A DNA stretch of 46,902 bases from Lachnoclostridium sp. (GCA_021770065.1 JAETRR010000033.1:1-46902); one strand, 5' to 3'. Shown: positions 9,196 through 17,964, counted from the stretch's first letter. Made by a program: numbers and translations. The notes: a model not told the origin generated them from the sequence alone.

Positions 9196-9714
9196 ATCCA
9201 GATACAACATCAGTTCCATAAAAATGATGAATATTTCACGCCTGCCTGCGCGGTATATCCGATCATGGAGAGGCTCAAGGCCGGTTCTGTGGTCTGGTGC
9301 CCGTTCGATACGGCGGAAAGCGCATTCGTCAAAGTCCTGTCCGGCAACGGATTCCATGTTATTTATGGACATATCCACACCGGGCAGGACTTTTTCACAG
9401 CCCAGGTGCCGGACTGCGATTATATCGTCAGCAACCCGCCCTACAGTTTAAAGGGGCAGGTAATCCGGCGGCTGTATGAGATCGGCAGGCCATTTGCCAT
9501 GCTGCTGAATTTTCAGGGCATTTTTGACAGCAAAGAACGGTTTCAAATGTTTTATGAAAACCGGGTGGAGATGCTCTGGCTCAGTCCAAGGGTGGAGTAC
9601 ACAGGAAAAGGAATGGAAAAATCGAAACGTGCGCCGTTTCAAAGCGGCTATCTGTGCAGCGGGATATGTAAGAACCAGCTGGAATTTGCCTACTTAGACA
9701 GCCAGCGGACATGA
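9196..9714 (+). CDS. N6-adenine DNA methyltransferase-like protein
   Basis: A small protein of about 172 residues with the NPPY catalytic motif of amino-methyltransferases (SNPPYSLKGQV, encoded near 9430). The N-terminal YFTPACAVYPI segment and the CPFDTAES block near residue 35 fit the cofactor-binding half of such enzymes, though a classic glycine-rich motif I is not clear. There is no ATG with a ribosome site; the AAGGAGG at 9181-9187 is 8 bases before ATC 9196. The recognisable N-terminal homology starts before the internal ATG at 9265, so I infer initiation at ATC 9196 or another near-cognate codon. It could be a phage-type methylase that modifies element or host DNA. Confidence 0.6.
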   Translation: MQIQHQFHKNDEYFTPACAVYPIMERLKAGSVVWCPFDTAESAFVKVLSGNGFHVIYGHIHTGQDFFTAQVPDCDYIVSNPPYSLKGQVIRRLYEIGRPFAMLLNFQGIFDSKERFQMFYENRVEMLWLSPRVEYTGKGMEKSKRAPFQSGYLCSGICKNQLEFAYLDSQRT

Positions 9715-9729
9715 AAAGGAGGGATCACA

Positions 9730-10671
9730 CTGAAAATAGGATTGATTGACGTAGACGGCCACCGATGGCCAAACCTGTGCCTGATGAAGCTTTCCGCTTA
9801 TCACAAGGCACGGGGCGACACCGTGGAATGGCATGACGGGCGCAGGCGGTATGACCTTGTTTACATGAGCCGCGTCTTTACGGACAGCTATTCCAAAGAC
9901 TTTACCGGCAGGATCCGTGCTGACCAGATTATCCGGGGCGGCACAGGATATGGGCTTTCTAACCGCCTGCCTGACGATGTAGAACATACCCGCCCGGATT
10001 ACGGGATATACCCGCAGTTTGCCGGGACTGCCTACGGCTTTTTGTCGCGGGGCTGTCCACGGGGCTGCGGCTTCTGCATTGTAGGAGAAAAAGAGGGAAG
10101 AAAAACAGTGGCGGTGGCAGACCTCTCCGAGTTCTGGGCGGGAGAAAAAGAGATCAAGCTCCTGGACGCGAACCTGCTGGCCTGTCCGGACTGGGAACGG
10201 CTCTTAGGGCAGCTTGCGGCCAGCGGGGCGATGGTTGATTTCACCCAGGGGCTTGACATACGGCTCATGACCCCGGAAAAGGCGGCAGCTTTAAACCGGG
10301 TAAGGACAAAAATGCTTCATTTTGCATGGGATAACCCGGAGGATGACTTAACGCCGTATTTTAAGCAGTTCTTGGAATGGACTTCCGTAAAGGACTGCCG
10401 GAAGCGGCGGGCCTACGTCCTTACCAATTACGGCAGCACCCATGAGCAGGATCTGTACCGCATCTATACCCTCCGTGACATGGGATACGACCCTTATGTG
10501 ATGGTGTATGAGAAATCCACCGCCCCTCCCGTAACGCGCCGTCTCCAGCAGTGGGTGAACAATAAATGGTTCTTCCGCGCCGTGCCGGATTTTAACGATT
10601 TCGTCCCCAACTGGCGCAGGAAGCAGAAAGGAGAAGGAAATGAAGATCGAACGTCTGAGAACGGAGCTTGA
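9730..10671 (+). CDS. Radical SAM protein, CTG start
   Basis: A protein of about 313 residues with a canonical CX3CX2C cluster motif (RGCPRGCGFC, near residues 107-116) that binds a [4Fe-4S] cluster and S-adenosylmethionine. The N-terminal 80 residues (KIGLIDVDGHRWPNL...) resemble the B12-binding-like fold that precedes some radical SAM domains, but no cobalamin His motif is obvious. The strong AAAGGAGGG at 9716-9724 is 5 bases before CTG 9730, and the KIGLIDVDG strand needs this start; TTG 9742 would cut it. The substrate is unknown. The gene follows the methylase-like gene by 15 bases and overlaps the DUF4315 gene by 32 bases, so it belongs to the transfer operon. Confidence 0.8.
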   Translation: MKIGLIDVDGHRWPNLCLMKLSAYHKARGDTVEWHDGRRRYDLVYMSRVFTDSYSKDFTGRIRADQIIRGGTGYGLSNRLPDDVEHTRPDYGIYPQFAGTAYGFLSRGCPRGCGFCIVGEKEGRKTVAVADLSEFWAGEKEIKLLDANLLACPDWERLLGQLAASGAMVDFTQGLDIRLMTPEKAAALNRVRTKMLHFAWDNPEDDLTPYFKQFLEWTSVKDCRKRRAYVLTNYGSTHEQDLYRIYTLRDMGYDPYVMVYEKSTAPPVTRRLQQWVNNKWFFRAVPDFNDFVPNWRRKQKGEGNEDRTSENGA

Positions 10672-10888
10672 AAAGGCAAGGCAGAAAGCCGCCGAATGGC
10701 AGGCGCGGGCAAAGGACATCGAGCGGCAGATCACGGAGCATGAGAACATGGAAATCATCCAGGCCGTGCGCGGCGTCACTGCCTCGCCAGAAGAACTGAA
10801 AACAATCCTGGGACTGATCCAGTCCATGAAGGAAGTCCCCCAGGACAGCACTGTAAAAGAGGAGGAAACAAAGCCAAATGAAAACTAA
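10640..10888 (+). CDS. DUF4315-family small coiled-coil protein
   Basis: An 82-residue protein with a long N-terminal helix (MKIERLRTELEKARQKAAEW) and an HENMEIIQAVRG block, as in DUF4315, a family encoded beside DUF4366 in Firmicutes ICEs. The function is unknown. A coiled coil covers about residues 1-40. The gene starts 32 bases inside the radical SAM gene, behind AAGGAGAAGG, and its own end overlaps the next gene by 11 bases, which points to coupled translation. Confidence 0.82.
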   Translation: MKIERLRTELEKARQKAAEWQARAKDIERQITEHENMEIIQAVRGVTASPEELKTILGLIQSMKEVPQDSTVKEEETKPNEN

Positions 10889-11894
10889 TATCCGATACAC
10901 ATTATCCGCGCTTGTGCTGTGCATGGGCGCATTTTTTACTCCTGTGACGGCATCTGCGGCAGGAGGCACCGACACCACCCCGCCAAGAATCAGCGCAGAA
11001 TCTGCGGACGGTATGCTGCATATTGAAGCGACCGATGATGATTCCGGTGTGGAGGCCATTTATATTGCCGGGAAACGGGTCAACTACCGAGTAGACGGCG
11101 CACTTGACCTGGATTTTGAAGATTTTGCCCCGGACGGTCAGGAAACCGTGGAAGTCTACGCGATTGACTTTGCCGGAAACCAGTCGGAGGCCGTTACGGT
11201 AACAAACCCCCATTACCAGGCTCCGGAGCCGGAACCGGAACAGAAACCGATCACCCCGGACGGCCAGGCTTCCGTCCTTGACAATGCCACCGATGAAGAA
11301 GGAAAGGAATTTTTTACCTTTGTCACGCCGGAGGAAAATATCTTCTATCTTGTGATCGACCGCCAGCGGGATTCCGACAATGTATATTTCTTAAACGCAG
11401 TTACGGAGAACGACCTGGCAGACCTGGCAGAAAAGAGCAAAGAAGGAAACGGCGGGGAGAGCGCCATGCCTGTGGTGGAGGTCTGCTCCTGTGTGAAACA
11501 GTGTGAGGCCGGAAAGGTAGATACCGCCTGCTCGGTCTGCAAGAATGACCTAAAAGCCTGCACCGGCGAACCGGAAGAAACGAAAGACGAAAAGGAGAAA
11601 GAACCGGAAAAACCGGAAAAAGGCGGCAGCGCAGGAATCATGATCTTTATCCTGCTTGCCGTCCTGGCATTTGGCGGAGCCGGGTACTACTTAAAAATCT
11701 ATAAGCCGAAGCACGACCTGGACGATGCGGAGGATCTGGACGACCTGCTGGATGAGGACGAACCGGAAATCAATGAGGATGCCGAAATGCAGGCCCAGGC
11801 CGGCATGGAAGTGGCAGAGCCGGATATGGACGCGGCTTTTTATGATGATTACCCGGATGATGACATGGATAGCGGGCCGGAACAGGAGGAATAA
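10878..11894 (+). CDS. DUF4366 (CD1107-type) exported membrane-anchored protein
   Basis: A 338-residue surface protein of conjugative elements with unknown exact role. It has a signal peptide (residues 1-27, cut near ASAAG), an Ig-like extracellular region (DTTPPRISAESADG... about 30-110), a DUF4366 core (about 125-215, with a CSCVKQCEAG...CSVCKNDLKAC cysteine cluster), a charged linker, one transmembrane helix (about 252-271) and a very acidic cytoplasmic tail. Such proteins are encoded next to DUF4315 and the wall hydrolase, so it may be part of the mating apparatus at the cell surface. Six cysteines in a short span could form disulfides or hold a metal. Confidence 0.85.
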   Translation: MKTNIRYTLSALVLCMGAFFTPVTASAAGGTDTTPPRISAESADGMLHIEATDDDSGVEAIYIAGKRVNYRVDGALDLDFEDFAPDGQETVEVYAIDFAGNQSEAVTVTNPHYQAPEPEPEQKPITPDGQASVLDNATDEEGKEFFTFVTPEENIFYLVIDRQRDSDNVYFLNAVTENDLADLAEKSKEGNGGESAMPVVEVCSCVKQCEAGKVDTACSVCKNDLKACTGEPEETKDEKEKEPEKPEKGGSAGIMIFILLAVLAFGGAGYYLKIYKPKHDLDDAEDLDDLLDEDEPEINEDAEMQAQAGMEVAEPDMDAAFYDDYPDDDMDSGPEQEE

Positions 11895-11898
11895 CAGC

Positions 11899-12108
11899 AT
11901 GGCACAGTTTACGGATTCCCCGTATGAATACATGATGGCAGGGAAGCCGTCTGTCAGCCAGGAGCGGGGAAGCAGCCCTGCCCCTGCCCTGTCTGACAAA
12001 TGCAGGGGATGCCCTTATGGACGCGCCCGCCCCTGCATCGGCTTCTGTATCAAAGATCTGCTGTCTGATACCAGAAAAAAAAGGAGGAACCATGAAACAG
12101 ACACATAA
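11899..12108 (+). CDS. Small cysteine-rich mobile-element protein
   Basis: A 69-residue protein starting at ATG 11899, 8 bases after AGGAGG (11885-11890). It contains a four-cysteine patch (CRGCPYGRARPCIGFC, about residues 35-50) that could bind zinc or an iron-sulfur cluster, then a basic tail. I remember similar short CxxC...CxxxC proteins in this place in related elements, but know no function. Its last 17 bases overlap the sortase gene, whose ribosome site lies inside it. Confidence 0.6.
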   Translation: MAQFTDSPYEYMMAGKPSVSQERGSSPAPALSDKCRGCPYGRARPCIGFCIKDLLSDTRKKRRNHETDT

Positions 12109-12802
12109 AAAAGCTCTTTTAGCCGCTGCGCTCCTGTCTGCCGTCCTTGCCGGGACTATGCTGGCGCTGTCCCCTTCGTGGGAACGCCGTCGGGAAAAGC
12201 AGGAACAGGAGGCAATGATCGTGCGGCTTGCCGGGGAAGTTCAGGAAACAGAGGCTTCCCCACGCACCGAACCTGAAGCGGAACCGCCTGCGGAAACGGA
12301 GGCTCCGGGAGAAACTTTGGGGGAGAAAAACGGGGAAAACCTGCCGGAAGCGGAAACAGAAAATTCCCCGGCAGAAAGGGAGAGAAAACCGGAAGAAGGC
12401 GCGGAGATCGGGATCCTCTCAATTCCCAAAATAGACGCGGAACTTCCGGTCACGTCAGGCGTCACCGAAGAACAGCTGAAGATTTCGGAAGGATGGGTGC
12501 GGCAGACAGATATGATCGGAGACGAAGGGAACGCCGTGATTGCGGGACACCGCAGCTATACCTTCGGACTGCATTTCAACCGCCTGGAGGAACTGGAAGC
12601 CGGGGATGAGATTCTGTTTACCACGGCAGACGGCGAATCCATCCCATTTTTAGTAAGCGAGATTCTGACGGCGGATCCGGACGATCCTGCCGTATTTGCC
12701 CTGCCGACTGACGGCGGGGCGCAATTAACCCTATATACCTGCACCCCAGTCAGGATAGCTACGCACCGGCTGATCGTCCGGGCGATGCGGCTGGAAGAAT
12801 GA
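12092..12802 (+). CDS. Sortase (class D-like)
   Basis: A 236-residue membrane-anchored transpeptidase. The N-terminal helix (about 8-26) anchors it; an acidic, proline-rich stalk (about 48-105) follows; the catalytic domain runs to the end. The triad is complete: His in AGHRSY (about residue 152), Cys in TLYTCTP (residue 217) and Arg in THRLIVR (about 226-230). I chose ATG 12092 because AAGGAGG lies 5 bases before it and it begins the signal anchor. The next gene encodes a Cna-B protein with an IPKTGE sorting motif, its most likely substrate, so the pair probably builds a surface adhesin for mating contact. Confidence 0.9.
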   Translation: MKQTHKKALLAAALLSAVLAGTMLALSPSWERRREKQEQEAMIVRLAGEVQETEASPRTEPEAEPPAETEAPGETLGEKNGENLPEAETENSPAERERKPEEGAEIGILSIPKIDAELPVTSGVTEEQLKISEGWVRQTDMIGDEGNAVIAGHRSYTFGLHFNRLEELEAGDEILFTTADGESIPFLVSEILTADPDDPAVFALPTDGGAQLTLYTCTPVRIATHRLIVRAMRLEE

Positions 12803-12821
12803 AAGGAGGAAACACACCACT

Positions 12822-14450
12822 ATGTCAAAACGAATCACAGCATTTTTTATTTCCCTGTGCCTTTTTATCCTCATGGCCACGCCCATGGCGGCGCTTGCAG
12901 CAGAGGAAATACCAGCCGCAGAGGCGGCAGAAACCGTATCCGGCAATGACCTGGGGAAGCCGGGGGAATCAGAGATCGATCCGGGCACACCGGGGGAAAA
13001 CGCACCGGAAACCGGCTGGATCCGGGTGCTGAAAACAGACACAGACACAGGCGCTCCCCTGTCCGGCGCTTCTTTTAAAGTGTACCATGCGGCAGACGGC
13101 ACGGAAGCCGGGGAACTGCTGACAGGAAGCGGAGGAACGGGGCAGGCAGCCATCGCACCGGGGGATTATTACCTGCTGGAACAGTGTGCGCCGGAAGGAT
13201 ATGAACTGTCCGCAGAAAAATATGCGTTCACTGTGGCGGGCGGAGAAACGAAAGATCTTACGGTCGCCAATAAGCCCCTGACAGCGCCGGAACCGGAAAC
13301 GGCAGTGCTGAAAATCACTAAAACGGATGCTGACCAGAATAACCGTCTGCTGTCCGGAGCCGTGTTCTCCGTTTATGAGGAAGAAAGCGGCAGAAAAGCC
13401 GGGGAACTAATGACCGGGAAAGACGGAACAGCAGGCATGGAGCTTCCCGCCGGCAGCTATACCATGAAAGAAACCACGGCTCCGGAAGGGTATCTCCTTT
13501 CTTCCAATGCCATCCATGTCTCCCTGCAGGAAGGGGAGGTGAAGGAACTGACAGTCACAAACCGCAGGGAAGAAGAAACAGGGGACAGCAAAGAACCCGG
13601 CGCACTGCGGATCACCAAACGGGATTCTGAAAGCGGAGAACGATTAAAAGACGCTATTTTCGGTATCTATGAAACAGACACGGACAACTGCATGGGGGAA
13701 GTTACCACCGACCGGAAAGGTGTGGCGGAGATCGAACTGGAACCGGGCAGTTATTATCTCCTGGAGCTGGAAGCCCCGGAAGGCTACCGGCTGGATGAAG
13801 AAAAGATCGGATTCCATGTCCGTTCCGGGAAAACGACGGAAAAAACCGTGAAAAACGTAAAGGAGGAAGAAAAAGAAGAACAGAAAGAAAACAGCGATAA
13901 AGAACCAGGCGCACAGACGTCCCCGTTCGACAGCCTGTTTTCTGCCCTTTCGTCCGTTCCATTCTCAGACACATCGTCTGCCGCCGGATCCTCCTCGACC
14001 CGGACAGGCAGCGGGGAAAGCCGGGATACGACAGATAAAAAGACCGGAACCCTGCAAGTCGTCAATTCTGCCGCCGGGACAGGGGAAAAGCTTTCCGGAC
14101 AGGTGCTGACTGTCTATAAAAGCGATGGGAAAAAGGCCGGGGAAGTGACAGTAAAGAACGGAAAAGGGACGCTCACCCTGCCGGAAGGTGATTATTATCT
14201 CAGGGAAAGAAAATCCCCGGCAGGTTTTTTCGGAGAGACTGCCCGGATCCGCTTTTCTGTCACGGCAGGCATGACGACGGAGGTAGAAATTACCAGCGAG
14301 TGGGATATGGAGCATACTAACCCCCAAGATATCATACCAAAGACCGGGGAAACACTACCTCTTCTCCCGATGGGGCTGTCCGCGCTCTGTTTCTCAGGTG
14401 CTGCGGCGTGCTGCTTCTCCCTTTACCGCATGAAACGGAAACGCCAGTAA
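12822..14450 (+). CDS. Cna-B/SpaA-type surface protein with sortase motif
   Basis: A 542-residue wall-anchored adhesin or pilin-like protein. A signal peptide (residues 1-27) is followed by four Cna-B/SpaA domains (about 65-150, 165-245, 255-345 and 408-490) and a serine- and charge-rich linker between the third and fourth. The IPKTGE sorting signal begins at residue 505, then a hydrophobic helix and a basic tail. Domains 1-3 have the lysine of the first strand (VLKTD, ITKTD, ITKRD) and the partner glutamate near the end, so isopeptide bonds are expected. Domain 4 reads LQVVNSA at the lysine place and probably cannot form the bond. The sortase gene lies 19 bases upstream. Confidence 0.9.
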   Translation: MSKRITAFFISLCLFILMATPMAALAAEEIPAAEAAETVSGNDLGKPGESEIDPGTPGENAPETGWIRVLKTDTDTGAPLSGASFKVYHAADGTEAGELLTGSGGTGQAAIAPGDYYLLEQCAPEGYELSAEKYAFTVAGGETKDLTVANKPLTAPEPETAVLKITKTDADQNNRLLSGAVFSVYEEESGRKAGELMTGKDGTAGMELPAGSYTMKETTAPEGYLLSSNAIHVSLQEGEVKELTVTNRREEETGDSKEPGALRITKRDSESGERLKDAIFGIYETDTDNCMGEVTTDRKGVAEIELEPGSYYLLELEAPEGYRLDEEKIGFHVRSGKTTEKTVKNVKEEEKEEQKENSDKEPGAQTSPFDSLFSALSSVPFSDTSSAAGSSSTRTGSGESRDTTDKKTGTLQVVNSAAGTGEKLSGQVLTVYKSDGKKAGEVTVKNGKGTLTLPEGDYYLRERKSPAGFFGETARIRFSVTAGMTTEVEITSEWDMEHTNPQDIIPKTGETLPLLPMGLSALCFSGAAACCFSLYRMKRKRQ

Positions 14451-14456
14451 CAGACT

Positions 14457-14484
14457 GCCGGCGCAGTGTATCTCCTGCGCCGGC
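14457..14484 (+). other. Intercistronic hairpin between pilin and topoisomerase genes
   Basis: A perfect 10-bp stem (GCCGGCGCAG at 14457-14466, CTGCGCCGGC at 14475-14484) with an 8-base loop. No T-run follows, so it is probably an mRNA stability or processing element or a weak pause, not a strong terminator. The topoisomerase ribosome site lies 10 bases after it. Confidence 0.65.
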
Positions 14485-14508
14485 CTTATCAGACAGGAGG
14501 AATGTATC

Positions 14509-16620
14509 TTGCCAACTTATACCCTTATCATAACGGAAAAACCAAGCGTCGCACAGGCAGTAGCCAAGAGCATCGGCGTGACCGGACGCAGGGACGGCTA
14601 TCTGGAGGGAAACGGCTATCTGATAAGCTGGTGCGTCGGGCATCTGGTGGAGCTTTCCGCCGCCGACAACTATGACCCGCGCTATTCCAGATGGGCGCGT
14701 GAAGATCTCCCGATCCTGCCGGAACCCTGGCGCTTTTCAGTATCCCCGGCGACAAAAAAGCAGTTTGAGATCTTAAAGGGCCTGATGGAACGCCCGGACG
14801 TCACAGAACTGGTGGAGGCCACGGACGCAGGCCGGGAAGGGGAACTGATCTTCCGGCTGGTCTACTGCCAGACGGGATGTAAAAAACCATTCCGGCGGCT
14901 CTGGATCTCGTCCATGGAGGACAGCGCGATCCGGGAGGGCATGGAACATCTGCGCCCCGGAGAAGATTACGACCTGCTTTACGAAGCTGCTCTGTGCCGC
15001 GCCAAGGCGGACTGGCTGGTGGGGATCAACGGCACAAGGCTCTTTACCACCCTTTACCGGGGAAAGACCCTGAATGTAGGCCGTGTGATGACGCCAACTC
15101 TTGCACTTCTGACGGAACGGGAACAGGCAATTACCAGATTTAAGAAAGAAAAATTTTATACCGTAGAGCTGGACTGCGGCTCCATATCTGTTTCAAGCCG
15201 ACGCTTTTTAAGCCGGACAGACGCAGAAAAGCTGCGGAGGGCCTGTCTGGGAAAACAGGCCGCAGTACAGTCCGTGAACCGCCAGGAAAAGACGGAGAAA
15301 CCGCCGAAACTCTATGATCTCACCACCCTGCAAAGGGAAGCCAACCGGCTGTACGGCTATACCGCACAGCAGACACTGGACTATATCCAGCTTTTATATG
15401 AGAAGAAACTGGCGACCTACCCGCGCACGGATTCCCGGTATCTGACGGAGGACATGGCCGGTATGCTGCCGGGGCTGTGCCGGGAGATCGCCGGTGCGTT
15501 CCCGTCTGCTTCGGGATTCCAGGGCGGTGTGGATGCGGCCCTTGTGACCGATAATTCCAAAGTCAGCGACCACCATGCCATCCTCCCTACCAGGGAAGTT
15601 ACCAGGGCTGACCTTGCTGCTTTGCCTACCGGAGAGAAAAATATCCTCTCCCTCATTTCCATACGCCTTTTATGTGCGGTCTGCCCGGAAAAATATTCCT
15701 ATGCGGATACGGAAGTGGCGCTTTTGTGTGAAGGAGAAACCTTTACTGCAAAAGGGCGCACGGAACTGTCCGGGGGCTGGCGGGCGGTGGAGCGGCCGTT
15801 TTTGGAAGCGTCAGGGAAAAAAACAGAGGATAAAACAGAAAGCCCTCCCCTGCCGGAGTTATCCGAAGGGCAGCTCCTTACCGCAGAAGCTGCCGCACTC
15901 CATGAGGGAGCGACAAGCCCTCCCAAACGGTACACCGAAGATTCCCTCCTTTCCGCCATGGAGAACGCCGGGGCGGAGGAATTTGCACAGATCGAAGATG
16001 TGGAACGAAAAGGACTGGGTACACCTGCCACCCGCGCGGGCGTGATCGAAAAACTGGTAAAAGGCGGATTCGCAGAGCGGAAAAAGAAGCTACTGATTCC
16101 CACAAAAAAGGGCATGGAGCTGATCAGCGTCCTGCCGGATGCCGTAAAGAGCGCAAAGCTGACCGCCGAATGGGAAGCCGCCTTAAAAGAGGTGGAACAC
16201 GGGGAGCGGAAGCCGGAGGATTTTATGAACGGGATTGCCCATATGGTCTGCGGACTGGTGGAATCCTATAAAAATGTGGCAGTTGATACCGGCAGCGCCC
16301 TTTCCGGCTCTGACAAAGAGGCTGTCGGCGTCTGCCCCCGCTGCGGCAGGCCGGTCTATGAAGGGAAAAAGAGCTTTTACTGTTCCGGCTATAAAGCGTC
16401 TCCTTCCTGCGGCTTTACCCTGTGGAAAGACAACCCATATTTTAAAAGCAAGCGGAAGGAACTGACAAAAAAGACCGCTGCCGCCCTGCTGAAAAAGGGA
16501 AAAGTAAAAATGACCGGATTGTACTCGGAGAAGAAAGGGATCTTCTATGACGCAACGATTGTCATGGAGGACACTGGAGGTAAATATGTAAATTTTAAGC
16601 TGGAGTTTGATAAAAAATAA
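14509..16620 (+). CDS. topB: DNA topoisomerase III (type IA)
   Basis: A 703-residue type IA topoisomerase of the kind carried by conjugative elements to relax or decatenate element DNA. The start is TTG 14509, 8 bases after AGGAGG; translation from it gives the TYTLIITEKPSVAQAVAK Toprim start. The metal-binding EATDAGREGELIF is near residue 105, and the catalytic tyrosine lies in LATYPRTDSRYL near residue 304. A C-terminal four-cysteine zinc ribbon (CPRCG...YCSG...SCGF, about 610-640) is present. Length and motifs are normal, so the enzyme is probably active. Confidence 0.95.
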   Translation: MPTYTLIITEKPSVAQAVAKSIGVTGRRDGYLEGNGYLISWCVGHLVELSAADNYDPRYSRWAREDLPILPEPWRFSVSPATKKQFEILKGLMERPDVTELVEATDAGREGELIFRLVYCQTGCKKPFRRLWISSMEDSAIREGMEHLRPGEDYDLLYEAALCRAKADWLVGINGTRLFTTLYRGKTLNVGRVMTPTLALLTEREQAITRFKKEKFYTVELDCGSISVSSRRFLSRTDAEKLRRACLGKQAAVQSVNRQEKTEKPPKLYDLTTLQREANRLYGYTAQQTLDYIQLLYEKKLATYPRTDSRYLTEDMAGMLPGLCREIAGAFPSASGFQGGVDAALVTDNSKVSDHHAILPTREVTRADLAALPTGEKNILSLISIRLLCAVCPEKYSYADTEVALLCEGETFTAKGRTELSGGWRAVERPFLEASGKKTEDKTESPPLPELSEGQLLTAEAAALHEGATSPPKRYTEDSLLSAMENAGAEEFAQIEDVERKGLGTPATRAGVIEKLVKGGFAERKKKLLIPTKKGMELISVLPDAVKSAKLTAEWEAALKEVEHGERKPEDFMNGIAHMVCGLVESYKNVAVDTGSALSGSDKEAVGVCPRCGRPVYEGKKSFYCSGYKASPSCGFTLWKDNPYFKSKRKELTKKTAAALLKKGKVKMTGLYSEKKGIFYDATIVMEDTGGKYVNFKLEFDKK

Positions 16621-16638
16621 AAGAAGGAGGCGACCTAT

Positions 16639-17313
16639 TTGGAACCAAAACAGAAACTGGAAGAATTTGCCGAACAGCAGCCGGACAGATACCGCTATTA
16701 CATCACCAATGAGGCCCTGCAGAAAGGCACCTGCCCCCACATGGAGGATATGAAACTGGTGGAAATCAAAGAGATCACGCCTGTCCTTGTAGAGAGCGGC
16801 ACGGTCAAAGCTTTCGGGTATGTGGAATACCCCAGGCCGCTGGCAAAAGAGCAGGAACAGGAATACGCCCTTGTGCCTTCATCAGAAAATGAAAACCACC
16901 TGTGGACGGCGGAACTTTCCACGGAGCAGAATATGAACATGATCGACGGGATCCCCAACAATGAACCGCCCCGTATCAACCAGGGCTATACCATACTGGA
17001 AAGTGAAATCGTCGGCCATATGGAGTATGTCCTTGCTGAAAACCGGGATGCTCCCCAGCCTTATGCCACCTGGGCACGGAACATGAAGAACGACGAAGAG
17101 CGGGGGGATGAAAATTTCTTCTGGGGGCATTATTTCCGCGACCCGGAAGCGGCGGCCAAAGACTTCCACGCAAGGGCGGATGAACAGCGGGATTATTTAC
17201 GGGAAAGCCGCCCGTCGCTCCTTGACATGCTGCGGCAGGATCAGAAAGAAGCCGCCCGTTCCATTCAGGAACTGCCTGCCATGGATCATGTAAAACGGGG
17301 GCTGGAAAGGTAG
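16639..17313 (+). CDS. Conserved ICE protein of unknown function
   Basis: A 224-residue hydrophilic protein that starts at TTG 16639, 8 bases after AAGGAGG. I know no function. Residues 133-177 (QPYATWARNMKND, then FFWGHYFRDPEAAAKDF) resemble a block seen in other accessory proteins of Firmicutes ICEs that ends in a W/F-GHY word. The C-terminal part carries RPSLLDML (17209-17232), the same hydrophobic motif found near the ends of four other proteins in this window. It lies between topoisomerase III and a small conserved gene in the same operon. Confidence 0.6.
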   Translation: MEPKQKLEEFAEQQPDRYRYYITNEALQKGTCPHMEDMKLVEIKEITPVLVESGTVKAFGYVEYPRPLAKEQEQEYALVPSSENENHLWTAELSTEQNMNMIDGIPNNEPPRINQGYTILESEIVGHMEYVLAENRDAPQPYATWARNMKNDEERGDENFFWGHYFRDPEAAAKDFHARADEQRDYLRESRPSLLDMLRQDQKEAARSIQELPAMDHVKRGLER

Positions 17314-17318
17314 GGGAA

Positions 17319-17597
17319 ATGAAGCTGACAAACTATGAAAAAGAGAGCGTCTTTCTCTTTAATGAAGCAGACCGGACGGCAAGCGTCTATACTCATAATG
17401 CCGCCCTGATCCGGCAGCTGACAACGCTGTGCGGCTCCCACCCGGAGCAGGTAAAACGTACCGGAGATAACGGATGCGGAGGACTGACTTTTGAACTGCC
17501 AAAGAAATGGCTGAAGATAGTCCCGCCCCGCGTCCTGTCTGCGGCACAAAAAGAAGTGCTGGAAAAAATGAACCGGAGCCGCTGGGGCAGAGAATAG
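17319..17597 (+). CDS. Small conserved mobile-element protein
   Basis: A 92-residue protein of a family I recognise from Tn1549-like elements, with an N-terminal YEKES...FNEADRTASVYTHN block and a FELPKKWLKIVPPRVLS block. In databases such proteins carry inconsistent names; I see no motif that fixes a function. It is the last gene of the left operon; its stop is 4 bases from the stop of the convergent XRE gene, so there is no room for a terminator outside coding sequence. Confidence 0.65.
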   Translation: MKLTNYEKESVFLFNEADRTASVYTHNAALIRQLTTLCGSHPEQVKRTGDNGCGGLTFELPKKWLKIVPPRVLSAAQKEVLEKMNRSRWGRE

Positions 17598-17601
17598 ACC
17601 G

Positions 17602-17931
17602 TTATCCCATGCTTTTTACCAGGCGCAGGATAAAATCCTTAAACAATTCCTGCTGTTCATCGGGCAGCGTGTTTAAAGCATCCCTCACAAGATTGCCCGT
17701 GTCTACCGCTTTTAAGCTGTCCTGGAGCAGATATTCCGGGGAAACGCCTGCCGCGTTGACGATTCCGACAAAGGTTTCCAGCTTCGGCGCTTTGATGCCC
17801 CTCTCGATATCCGCAAGATACCGTTCGGAAATGCCGCACTGCTCCGCAAATTCTTTCATAGTCAGCTTTCTGGCGACCCGGCAGGAACGGAGCCGCTCTC
17901 CCATGAGCAGTATATTGAATGGTTGTTCCAT
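17602..17931 (-). CDS. XRE-family repressor, probable master regulator of the element
   Basis: A 109-residue DNA-binding protein with an N-terminal Cro/CI helix-turn-helix (about residues 10-65: LRSCRVARKLTMKEFAEQCG, then ISERYLADIERG). The C-terminal 40 residues are helical and may dimerise. It is transcribed away from the + strand gene at 18175, and the region between them holds a direct and an inverted repeat. That arrangement is typical of an ICE immunity-type repressor. An AAGGAGAG ribosome site precedes its ATG. A leftward TATACT at 17991-17986 is a possible -10 box. Confidence 0.85.
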   Translation of the reverse strand: MEQPFNILLMGERLRSCRVARKLTMKEFAEQCGISERYLADIERGIKAPKLETFVGIVNAAGVSPEYLLQDSLKAVDTGNLVRDALNTLPDEQQELFKDFILRLVKSMG

Positions 17932-17964
17932 GACTGATCTCTCCTTATATTATGTTCGTGTTCC

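Noticed and set aside
11944..11960. A KPSV word in the small cysteine-rich protein as a sixth copy of the shared motif
   Set aside because: It is near the N-terminus, is followed by SQERG and lacks the hydrophobic continuation.
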